This document shows, in pieces, positions 1-5,571 of a stretch of 5,571 bases of DNA (the stretch's first letter is position 1; every line of letters begins with the position of its first letter). The DNA lies in NCBI GenBank assembly GCA_024642185.1, contig JAHEBR010000152.1:1-5571 (forward strand), in the 5' to 3' direction. The translations under genes and the position numbers were made by a program. The notes beneath the pieces are model-generated. The model was not told the DNA's origin. It worked only from the letters and a program-made list of their open reading frames with translations, and did no database searches. This stretch comes from Marivivens sp. GTDB taxonomy: Bacteria > Pseudomonadota > Alphaproteobacteria > Rhodobacterales > Rhodobacteraceae.

Positions 1-116
1 AATGTCTCATGGTAGGTAATGGTCACATGAACCGCATCGACCCCGCCTGCGCGCATCTGGCGGAAGATCTTTTCCGACCAGTTGGCATATTGCAGACCGT
101 CGATCAGCGGGTTCAT
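1..116 (-). CDS. M19 (renal/membrane dipeptidase) family homologue, N-terminal 38 codons only
   Basis: This is the 5' end of a gene that runs off the left edge. The ATG is at 116-114 and the visible protein starts MNPLIDGLQYANWSEKIF. The start is supported by AGGAG at 128-124 (reading minus), 7 bases before the ATG, and by an ATGA overlap with the stop of the upstream aldehyde dehydrogenase, which implies one mRNA and coupled translation. The first strand (LIDG) and the following 'GGVDAVHVTI' resemble the N-terminus of M19 zinc dipeptidases, which hydrolyse dipeptides or related amides in a TIM barrel. In the usual family motif DGHND, the His and second Asp bind metal. Here the motif reads DGLQY, so both ligands (L8, Y10) are absent. 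It is therefore probably a divergent subfamily with a different or unknown activity. The family call is from memory on a short fragment; a classical dipeptidase function should not be assumed. Confidence 0.7.
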   Translation of the reverse strand, partial: MNPLIDGLQYANWSEKIFRQMRAGGVDAVHVTITYHET

Positions 117-1564
117 TCCGGCGCTCCTGCGGCGACATAGGTGGTCTTGACCGTGGTGTAGAATTCGGCCGCATAGCGCCCCTGCTCGCGCGGGCCATAA
201 GACGAGGCGCCGCGCCCGCCGAAGGGCACGTGATAGTCGGTGCCGGCGGTCGGCAGGTTCACCATCACCGTTCCGGCCCGCATATTGGCGCGGAAATGCG
301 CGGCGCGGGCGAGCGAGCCGGTCATGATCCCGGCGGTCAGGCCAAATTCGCTGTCATTGGCGATGGCGAGCGCTTCGCTATAGCTGTCGGCCTTGATCAC
401 GCAGGTGATGGGCGCAAACATCTCTTCGCGGTTGATCCGCATCTCGTTACGGGTTCCGGCGAAAACGGCGGGGGCCATGTAATAGCCCTCGGTCGCCCGC
501 TCGAGCCGCTCACCGCCGCACAGAAGCTCGGCCCCTTCGGCCTGCCCGACCGCGATATAGTCGAGGTTCTGCGCGAGTTGCCCCGCGCTCACCACGGGGC
601 CGATCTGCGTGCCCTGTTCCAGCGCGTGACCCACAACAAAGGCCTTGGCCGCTTTGGTCAGCTTGTCGACAAAGGCATCATGCACCTTCGAATGCACGAT
701 CAGCCGCGAGGCGGCGGTGCATTTCTGGCCCGTGCCGCCAAAGGCCGCGCCTGCGGCATGGGCGACGGCAAGATCGAGGTCGGCGTCGTCCATCACGAGG
801 AAGGGGTTTTTCGAGCCCATCTCCATCTGCAGCTTCGGCATATGCGAAATGGCCGAGGTGGCGATCCGGCGGCCGACGGGGACAGAGCCGGTAAAGCTGA
901 TCGCGTCGACAAGGGGGCTCTCGACAAGCCGCTGGCCCACCGCCGCGCCGGGGCCGGGGACGAGGTTGAACAGGCCCGCGGGGATATCTTGCCGCGCGAT
1001 GATCTCGGTCAGGGCCACGGCCGAGGCGGGCGTGAGGTTGGCGGGCTTCCAGACCACCGCATTGCCATAGGCCAGCGCCGGCGCAATCTTCCACGCGGGC
1101 GTCGCCACCGGGAAATTCCACGGGCTGACAATGGCGACCACGCCAACCGGCTCGCGCCGCACGTCGATCTCGATGCCGGGGCGGACGCTCTCGGCCAGAT
1201 CGCCGTGAAGGCGCAGCGCCTCGGCGGCGTAGTAAGTGAAGAACTGGCCCGCGCGATAGACCTCGCCCTTGCCCTCGGCCATCGGCTTGCCCTCTTCACG
1301 GGCAAGCAGGCGGCCGATCTCTTCGGCCCGCGCCATCAGCTCTGTGCCAATTGCCATCAAAACGTCGTGCCGCTTCTGCACCCCCGCCCGCGCCCAGACC
1401 GGCTGGGCGGCCCGCGCCGCAGCAAGCGCATCGTCAAGGTCAGTGGCGCTGGCCTGACCATAATTGCCGATCAAGTCGGCTAGGTCGGACGGGTTACGGT
1501 TTTCGACGGTGGCGGCGCCTTGGCGCCATTCTCCGGCAACATAGATAGAATTGATCTGCGGCAT
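113..1564 (-). CDS. NAD(P)-dependent aldehyde dehydrogenase, 2-oxoglutarate-semialdehyde dehydrogenase type
   Basis: A complete 483-residue aldehyde dehydrogenase, the normal length for the superfamily. Visible motifs, in order: SPWNF (147-151, oxyanion Asn150), VWKPA (171-175, cofactor-binding Lys173), FTGSVPVG (224-231, Rossmann turn), MEMGSKN (247-253, general base Glu248), GQKCTA (279-284, catalytic Cys282) and EEMFAP (380-385, cofactor-ribose Glu). All catalytic residues are present. The GQKCTA motif and the C-terminal 'NLPTAGTDYHVPFGG' stretch match the YcbD-like 2-oxoglutarate-semialdehyde dehydrogenases, which make 2-oxoglutarate at the end of hydroxyproline or sugar-acid breakdown. 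Other semialdehydes remain possible. I chose ATG 1564-1562 because AGGAGG lies 6 bases before it. A GTG at 1579 would lengthen the protein by five residues but overlaps that ribosome site. No signal peptide is visible, so it is cytoplasmic. The stop overlaps the start of the M19 gene, and the gene is divergent from the LysR regulator. Confidence 0.93.
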   Translation of the reverse strand: MPQINSIYVAGEWRQGAATVENRNPSDLADLIGNYGQASATDLDDALAAARAAQPVWARAGVQKRHDVLMAIGTELMARAEEIGRLLAREEGKPMAEGKGEVYRAGQFFTYYAAEALRLHGDLAESVRPGIEIDVRREPVGVVAIVSPWNFPVATPAWKIAPALAYGNAVVWKPANLTPASAVALTEIIARQDIPAGLFNLVPGPGAAVGQRLVESPLVDAISFTGSVPVGRRIATSAISHMPKLQMEMGSKNPFLVMDDADLDLAVAHAAGAAFGGTGQKCTAASRLIVHSKVHDAFVDKLTKAAKAFVVGHALEQGTQIGPVVSAGQLAQNLDYIAVGQAEGAELLCGGERLERATEGYYMAPAVFAGTRNEMRINREEMFAPITCVIKADSYSEALAIANDSEFGLTAGIMTGSLARAAHFRANMRAGTVMVNLPTAGTDYHVPFGGRGASSYGPREQGRYAAEFYTTVKTTYVAAGAPE

Positions 1565-1648
1565 GGGGGTCCTCCTCACTCCGTCCTAGACCCTCGGTGC
1601 GTTTTCAGGCAATCTTGAACTGTTGAAGTTTACTCAAGGAATGCTGAA
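1565..1648. promoter_or_regulatory. Divergent intergenic promoter region between aldehyde dehydrogenase and LysR gene
   Basis: These 84 bases are the only space between two divergent start codons and must hold the promoter of the dehydrogenase/M19 pair and that of the regulator. Both ribosome sites lie inside it: AGGAGG on the minus strand near 1571-1576 and AAGGA on the plus strand at 1636-1640. The right-hand half is AT-richer than its surroundings and holds the repeats described separately. I could not identify a convincing -35/-10 pair on either strand. Divergence from a LysR gene is the classic arrangement in which the regulator controls its neighbour and itself. Confidence 0.6.
1623..1637. 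promoter_or_regulatory. Candidate LysR-type operator, TTGA-N7-TCAA
   Basis: TTGA at 1623-1626 and TCAA at 1634-1637 form a dyad with seven bases between, which contains the T-N11-A pattern (T1624, A1636) typical of LysR-family boxes. Extra repeats overlap it: AACT-N5-AGTT at 1618-1630, and a direct copy of TTGAA at 1615-1619 and 1623-1627. The box ends 11 bases before the regulator's ATG and touches its ribosome site, and lies about 58 bases upstream of the dehydrogenase start. That position would suit autorepression plus activation of the divergent operon. Short dyads arise by chance, so this is a candidate only. Confidence 0.42.
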
Positions 1649-2509
1649 ATGCGCCTCGAACTCCTGAAGACATTCAGGATCGTCGCTGAACAAGGCAGCC
1701 TTGCCGGCGCCGCCGATATTCTCGGGCGCACCCCATCCGCCATTTCCATGTCTCTGTCGCAGCTTGAAGCGGAACTTGGCGCGCCCCTGTTCGAGACCGA
1801 TCGCAAGAACCGCCTCACGCCCTTGGGAGAGCGGGTGCTGGAGGAAAGCGTGCGCGCGACCGACGCCTACGACCGCAGCGTCGACGCCATCGAACGGCAC
1901 GCGACCTCGCTTGCCGGCACCGTCCGGATCGCCGCTGTGCCCTCGGCCACGATGAGCATCCTGCCCAAAGCCATCGACGCCTTCCGCCGTGATCGGCCCG
2001 GAGTCAGGCTCGAGATCAGCGATGAAGGCAGTCAGGCGGTTCGGCACCGTGTCATGCTGGGCGAGGCTGATGTCGGCATTTTCTCGGCACGCCCCGGAGA
2101 ACAGACCGGGGGCATTCCCGTTCAGCGCGATCAACTCGGCATCGTCTGTGCAACAGGCGGTGCGATCGACGCCTCGAGTGGCGTGCCGAGTTGGGGGCTT
2201 TTGCGGCTTGAACCTTTCATCACCAATCCGCTTGGCAGACTGGTCGAGCACACCGAGGTTGCCGTCCAGATGGCCCGAAGCCAGATCGAGGCACGCAATA
2301 CGAGCGCGCTTCTGTCTTTCGTCCGCGCGGGCCTTGGGGCGACGATCCTGCCGAAAAGCGCCGTTCCGGCCGACACGGCAGAGCTGCGCTTCATCGCCCC
2401 GACCGATCCGATCAGCCGGCGCGAGCTGCACATCATTCGCCGGGAAGACGCCCGCCTTAGCCCCGCCGCCATCGCTTTCTGGGAGGTGCTGGCGCGTTCT
2501 GACACCTAG
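1649..2509 (+). CDS. LysR-family transcriptional regulator
   Basis: A complete 286-residue LysR-type regulator, slightly short of the usual ~300. Residues 1-60 are the winged helix-turn-helix DNA-binding domain: 'TFRIVAEQGSLAGAADILG' leads into the recognition helix 'TPSAISMSLSQLEAELG', then LFETDRKNRLTPLGE. A linker helix follows (about 61-88), and a periplasmic-binding-protein-like effector domain starts at about residue 90 ('GTVRIAAVPSA'), with a typical 'LLSFVRAGLGATILP' segment at 221-235. The ATG at 1649 has AAGGA 8 bases upstream. The protein is cytoplasmic and probably acts as a tetramer that responds to a small-molecule ligand. From position, the likely targets are the divergent dehydrogenase/M19 genes and possibly the downstream methyltransferase gene, 67 bases away on the same strand. 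The inducer cannot be read from sequence; a betaine or an intermediate of its breakdown is an inference. Confidence 0.94.
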   Translation: MRLELLKTFRIVAEQGSLAGAADILGRTPSAISMSLSQLEAELGAPLFETDRKNRLTPLGERVLEESVRATDAYDRSVDAIERHATSLAGTVRIAAVPSATMSILPKAIDAFRRDRPGVRLEISDEGSQAVRHRVMLGEADVGIFSARPGEQTGGIPVQRDQLGIVCATGGAIDASSGVPSWGLLRLEPFITNPLGRLVEHTEVAVQMARSQIEARNTSALLSFVRAGLGATILPKSAVPADTAELRFIAPTDPISRRELHIIRREDARLSPAAIAFWEVLARSDT

Positions 2510-2516
2510 ATGTCGC

Positions 2517-2541
2517 GGCTAGGGGCTTTTTCCGCCCCGCC
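2517..2541 (+). other. GC-rich stem-loop between LysR and mttB-like genes
   Basis: GGGGC at 2522-2526 pairs with GCCCC at 2534-2538 around a seven-base loop TTTTTCC. The stem can be extended by GGC (2517-2519) with GCC (2539-2541) across a two-base bulge. The T-run is in the loop, not after the stem, so this is not a standard intrinsic terminator. It might reduce read-through from the regulator gene into the methyltransferase gene or shape the leader of the latter; no function can be assigned. Confidence 0.3.
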
Positions 2542-2576
2542 CTGGGATTTGCTTGAGGCAATAGCGGGGGCCCACC

Positions 2577-4130
2577 ATGACCAACTTCGACGACCAACCC
2601 CATCGCGGCGGAGGCCGCGCGGCGCGGCGGGCCAAGCGCTCGGCGCCGGATTTCTCGATGCTGCCCGCGCTCGAGCGCAACCTGCCGCTGTGCGAGCCGA
2701 TGGACGAGGGCCAGATCGCCCGCATCGACGCGGCGTCGATGGCGATCCTCGAGGAGGTGGGCGTTGTTTTCCGCGACGAGATCGCGCTGGCGGACTGGCG
2801 CCGCGCTGGGGCGGACGTGCGCGGGGATCGCGTCTACTTGGACCGTGGCCTCGTGCGCGAACTGATCTCCACCATACCCTCCGGCTTCACCTACCGCGCC
2901 CGCAATCCCGAGCGCAGCCTGCCCTTCGGCGGCAAACACTCTATCTTCGTGCCAATGACCGGCGCGCCCTTCCTGCGCGATCTCGAGGATAAGCGCCGCT
3001 GGCCGACGATTGCCGACCTCGGTATGTTCCACAAGCTCGCGCATATGTCGCCCGCGCTGCATTCGAGCGCGCATCACATCGTCGAGCCGATGGATGTCGT
3101 GGTGAGCCACCGGCACCTGCACATCACCTATTCGTCGATGAAATATTCCGACAAGACCTTCATGGGCATGACCACCTCGGGCAAAAACGCCGAGGACGTA
3201 TTGGATATGTGCGAGATCCTCTTCGGCCGCGACGTGATGGAGGCAACGCCGGTCGTCACCGGCAACTGCAACGGAAACTCGCCGCTCGTCTGGGACGAGA
3301 CCATGCTCTCGGCCATGCGCGCCTTCTGCCGCCGCAACCAGCCGGTTCTGTGCTCGCCCTTCGTCCTTGGCGGGGCCAATACGCCTGCCTCGGTCGCCCC
3401 TGCCGTGGCGCAATTGAATGCCGAGGCGCTTTCGGCGCTGGCCTATACGCAAGTGGTCCGCAAAGGATGCCCGGCGATTTATGGGCATTACCTTTCGACC
3501 GTTTCGATGAAATCCGGCGCGCCGATGGCCGGAACGCCCGAGATCAGCCTGATGAACTTCATGATCGGCCAGATGGCGCGGTTCTACGGCGTGCCGTGGC
3601 GCAGCTCGAACACGCTCGGCGGCGCCAAGACCTTTGACGCGCAGGCGGGCTATGAAAGTGCGATGACGATGAACGCGGTCCTACACGCGGGCTGCAATTA
3701 TATCTGGCATTCGGCGGGGTGGAACGAGGCGGGGATGCACTGCTCTGTCGCCAAATTCGTGGTCGATGCCGAGGTTTGCGCCATGGGCTATCGCATGGCC
3801 GAGGGCGTCCGGTGGGACGATTTCGACGAGGCGCTGCAGGCGGTGCGCGATGTGGGTCCGGGCGGGCATTACCTTGGCCATCCCCATACGCTTGAAAATT
3901 TCGAGCGGGCTTTTTTCATGCCCAAGCTCTTCGACAACAACTCGATCGAGCAGTGGCAGGCAGAAGGCGCACCAGAGATCACCGCGCGGGCGCTGAGCCA
4001 CGCCAAGAAGCTCCTGCGCGAATACGAGGAGCCACGGCTCGACGCCGCCACCGACGAGGCGCTGCGCGATTACATGGCCCGAAGGATGCGCGAGATTCCG
4101 GCCGAGGATGCGCTCAATACCGAGTATTGA
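2577..4130 (+). CDS. MttB-superfamily (trimethylamine methyltransferase-like) protein without pyrrolysine
   Basis: A complete 517-residue protein of the MttB/COG5598 family. Characterised members move a methyl group from a quaternary amine (glycine betaine, proline betaine, carnitine) or trimethylamine to a corrinoid protein, leaving the demethylated amine. Family landmarks include MSMKSGAP-like 'STVSMKSGAPMAGTPEIS' (307-324), 'FDAQAGYESAMTMNAVL' (353-369) and 'HSAGWNEAGMH' (378-388). In archaeal MttB the last region holds pyrrolysine; here Trp382 (TGG at 3720-3722) appears to take that place, and no in-frame TAG interrupts the gene. The N-terminus has a basic stretch rich in Gly and Arg (residues 10-22). 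ATG 2577 is the first possible start, since TAG at 2562-2564 closes the frame upstream; the ribosome site is weak (GGGGG). It lies 67 bases after the regulator and may share its transcript. No cognate corrinoid protein or second methyltransferase is in the window. The family call is firm; the substrate is unknown. Confidence 0.9.
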   Translation: MTNFDDQPHRGGGRAARRAKRSAPDFSMLPALERNLPLCEPMDEGQIARIDAASMAILEEVGVVFRDEIALADWRRAGADVRGDRVYLDRGLVRELISTIPSGFTYRARNPERSLPFGGKHSIFVPMTGAPFLRDLEDKRRWPTIADLGMFHKLAHMSPALHSSAHHIVEPMDVVVSHRHLHITYSSMKYSDKTFMGMTTSGKNAEDVLDMCEILFGRDVMEATPVVTGNCNGNSPLVWDETMLSAMRAFCRRNQPVLCSPFVLGGANTPASVAPAVAQLNAEALSALAYTQVVRKGCPAIYGHYLSTVSMKSGAPMAGTPEISLMNFMIGQMARFYGVPWRSSNTLGGAKTFDAQAGYESAMTMNAVLHAGCNYIWHSAGWNEAGMHCSVAKFVVDAEVCAMGYRMAEGVRWDDFDEALQAVRDVGPGGHYLGHPHTLENFERAFFMPKLFDNNSIEQWQAEGAPEITARALSHAKKLLREYEEPRLDAATDEALRDYMARRMREIPAEDALNTEY

Positions 4131-4132
4131 GC
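4112..4132. terminator. Perfect 9-bp hairpin at convergent gene ends (possible shared terminator)
   Basis: GCTCAATAC (4112-4120) is followed by CGA and then its exact reverse complement GTATTGAGC (4124-4132). The hairpin contains the last codons and the TGA stop of the methyltransferase gene and lies immediately beyond the stop of the convergent flavoenzyme gene. It could end or protect both transcripts. Neither strand has a T-run after the stem, so a standard intrinsic terminator is not shown. Confidence 0.45.
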
Positions 4133-4133
4133 C

Positions 4134-5571
4134 CTAGATATCCTTCATCAGCCGCAGCGCATCATAGATCGCCGCGTGGATATTCCGCGACGACACGGCA
4201 TCACCGATGCGGAACAGGCGGAAGGTTCCTTCGGGGTTGGTCACAATGGTCTGGGGCTTGCCGGCCAGCAGCTCTGCCTGCGTAATCTCGCCCCGGTTCA
4301 CCGAGGCCTCGCGCAGCTCGAAATAGAGCTCGTCCAAGGGCCGCGTGCCATAGTTCACCACGATCTGGTCATAGCCCTTCTCGTCCGCATGGCGGCTATA
4401 GTCCGTCCCGATCCGCGCCTTGAGGCGGTTGCCGTCGCGGGAAATCCCAAGAAGGCGGCGGGCGACGGTGAAGGTCACGTCCTTGTCTTGCAGGGCCCGC
4501 ATATAAGGAACGAGGTTCATCCCCATGATATCCGGGGCAAATGTGCGGTCGGGGGTCATCACTTCGACCCTTGATCCGGCCTTGGAGGCCAGTTCCGCCG
4601 CCATCAGCCCCGGATGATCGCCCGCCTCGTCATAGATCAGGATATTGGCGGCAGGCTTCACATCGCCCGAGATCAGATCCCAAGCCGAAACGGCCAAAGG
4701 CTGTTCGGCGTCGATCTCATGAAGCTGGGTCGACGGCAACCCGCCCGTGGCGATCACCACCACATCCGGATTTTCCGACATGACATCAGAGGCTTCCGCG
4801 AAGGTGTTAAAGCGGAAGATCACCCCCTGCGCCTCGCATTGAGAGACCCGCCACTCGACAAGGCCGAGCATCTCGCGCCGCCGCTGGTTCTGCGCCAGAA
4901 GCTGGACCTGCCCGCCCGCCACCGGCGCTGCCTCGAAGACCACGACCTCGTGCCCGCGGGCCGAGGCCACCCGCGCGGCCTCAAGGCCACCCGGCCCAGC
5001 GCCGACAACGACAACCTTTTTCCGGCTGGCTCCGCTGGCAATCTCGTGCGGCATCTCGGCCTCGCGGCCTGTCGCGGGGTTGTGGATGCACAGCGCCCCG
5101 CCGCCGCCATAGATCCTGTCGAGGCAATAGGTGGCGCCGACACAAGGGCGGATATCCTGCTCGCGCCCTTCCTTGATCTTGCGCACGATATGCGGATCGG
5201 CAATGTGCGCCCGCGTCATCCCCACCATGTCGAGAAGGCCCGAGGCTACCGCGTGCCGCGCGGTCGCCACATCGGGGATGCGGCTGGCGTGGAAGACGGG
5301 CATTCCCGTTTCCGCCCGCACCGCGCCCGCGAAATCGAGGTGGGGCGCGGATTTCATCCCCTGCACCGGGATCATGTCGGTCATCGCCGGATCGGTATGG
5401 ATGCGGCCACGATTGATATTGAGATAGTCGATCTGCCCCGTCGCCTTGAGGCGGCGGGCGATCTCGAGGCCCATCTCGGGCGTGACGCCGCCCTCCTGCA
5501 CCTCGTCGGGGGCAAAGCGGACGCCGACGATGAAATCGTCGCCCACCCGCTTGCGCACAGCATCAATGACA
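4134..5571 (-). CDS. FMN/FAD oxidoreductase of the trimethylamine dehydrogenase/dienoyl-CoA reductase type; probable N-methyl amine demethylase (5' end missing)
   Basis: The C-terminal 478 codons of a protein that usually has about 680 residues; roughly 200 N-terminal residues lie past the right edge, so no start is given. The frame is open to the edge (visible protein begins VIDAVRKRVGDDF). Visible residues 1-140 are the second half of an old-yellow-enzyme TIM barrel, ending in 'GLLDMVGMTRAHIADP' (111-126), where Arg120 should hold the FMN phosphate. The iron-sulfur loop follows, with Cys143, Cys149 and Cys161 but Ala146 (GCC, 5133-5135) where relatives have the second of four Cys. A Rossmann fold starts at 186 (GAGPGG at 190-195, acidic Glu213), with ATGG at 274-277 and the closing IGDAVSSRNIHAAIYDA motif (from 455). 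Relatives oxidatively demethylate dimethylglycine, N-methylproline or trimethylamine, or reduce dienoyl-CoA. The neighbouring betaine methyltransferase homologue favours N-demethylation, perhaps N-methylproline-like. It is convergent with the methyltransferase gene, three bases apart. Confidence 0.88.
   Translation of the reverse strand, partial: VIDAVRKRVGDDFIVGVRFAPDEVQEGGVTPEMGLEIARRLKATGQIDYLNINRGRIHTDPAMTDMIPVQGMKSAPHLDFAGAVRAETGMPVFHASRIPDVATARHAVASGLLDMVGMTRAHIADPHIVRKIKEGREQDIRPCVGATYCLDRIYGGGGALCIHNPATGREAEMPHEIASGASRKKVVVVGAGPGGLEAARVASARGHEVVVFEAAPVAGGQVQLLAQNQRRREMLGLVEWRVSQCEAQGVIFRFNTFAEASDVMSENPDVVVIATGGLPSTQLHEIDAEQPLAVSAWDLISGDVKPAANILIYDEAGDHPGLMAAELASKAGSRVEVMTPDRTFAPDIMGMNLVPYMRALQDKDVTFTVARRLLGISRDGNRLKARIGTDYSRHADEKGYDQIVVNYGTRPLDELYFELREASVNRGEITQAELLAGKPQTIVTNPEGTFRLFRIGDAVSSRNIHAAIYDALRLMKDI

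Noticed and set aside
230..1483. 417-codon open frame on the plus strand opposite the aldehyde dehydrogenase
   Set aside because: It is antisense to a gene with every catalytic motif intact. Its translation is rich in His, Gly, Arg and Asp with no recognisable domain, as expected of shadow frames in GC-rich DNA.
1565..1579. GTG start giving the aldehyde dehydrogenase five more residues
   Set aside because: The GTG overlaps the AGGAGG that serves the ATG at 1564 and has no ribosome site of its own; the ATG gives the usual family N-terminus.
1634..2431. 265-codon open frame on the minus strand opposite the LysR gene
   Set aside because: Shadow of the regulator; it would also occupy the divergent promoter region, and no domain is visible.
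2501..2514. Short dyad GACA-N6-TGTC around the LysR stop codon
   Set aside because: Only four pairs per arm; such dyads are expected by chance in a sequence of this length.
2517..2541. Intrinsic terminator after the LysR gene
   Set aside because: The stem is real, but its T-run lies in the loop and no T-run follows on either strand; kept only as an unassigned stem-loop.
2457..3488. 343-codon open frame on the minus strand opposite the methyltransferase gene
   Set aside because: Antisense shadow of a well-supported gene; composition is Arg/His/Gly-rich and it crosses the LysR/methyltransferase boundary without any family motif.
2577..4130. Pyrrolysine-containing methyltransferase
   Set aside because: There is no in-frame TAG within the gene and the expected position reads TGG (Trp).

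Overview
The window is GC-rich DNA with no RNA genes, mobile elements or CRISPR arrays. Codon use and protein types suggest an alphaproteobacterium, probably of the Rhodobacteraceae (Paracoccus/Roseobacter-like). That placement is an inference from general protein similarity, not from a marker gene. Almost every base is coding. The longest gap is the 84-base divergent intergenic region at 1565-1648.

Layout. On the minus strand, an aldehyde dehydrogenase of the 2-oxoglutarate-semialdehyde dehydrogenase type (113-1564) is followed, through an ATGA stop/start overlap, by the first 38 codons of an M19 'dipeptidase' homologue that runs off the left edge (1-116). Divergent from these, on the plus strand, is a LysR-type regulator (1649-2509), with a TTGA-N7-TCAA box just before its start codon. 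After 67 bases comes a trimethylamine methyltransferase (MttB) superfamily protein without pyrrolysine (2577-4130). Three bases beyond its stop, on the minus strand, ends a flavoprotein of the trimethylamine dehydrogenase/2,4-dienoyl-CoA reductase type (4134-5571), whose N-terminal part lies past the right edge. A perfect 9-bp hairpin sits at the junction of the two convergent genes.

How the genes may work together. An MttB-type protein removes a methyl group from a quaternary amine and passes it to a corrinoid protein. Flavoenzymes of this type oxidatively demethylate tertiary or secondary N-methyl amines. A 2-oxoglutarate-semialdehyde dehydrogenase finishes breakdown of hydroxyproline-like carbon skeletons. 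Together they suggest a LysR-controlled catabolic locus for a betaine, with proline betaine or 4-hydroxyproline betaine the most attractive guesses; the substrate is not proven by the sequence. No corrinoid protein, methylcobalamin:tetrahydrofolate methyltransferase or transporter is inside the window.

The points most worth a second look are the M19 homologue lacking the family's first metal-binding motif, the flavoenzyme with Ala in place of one cluster Cys, and Trp at the probable pyrrolysine position of the MttB protein.
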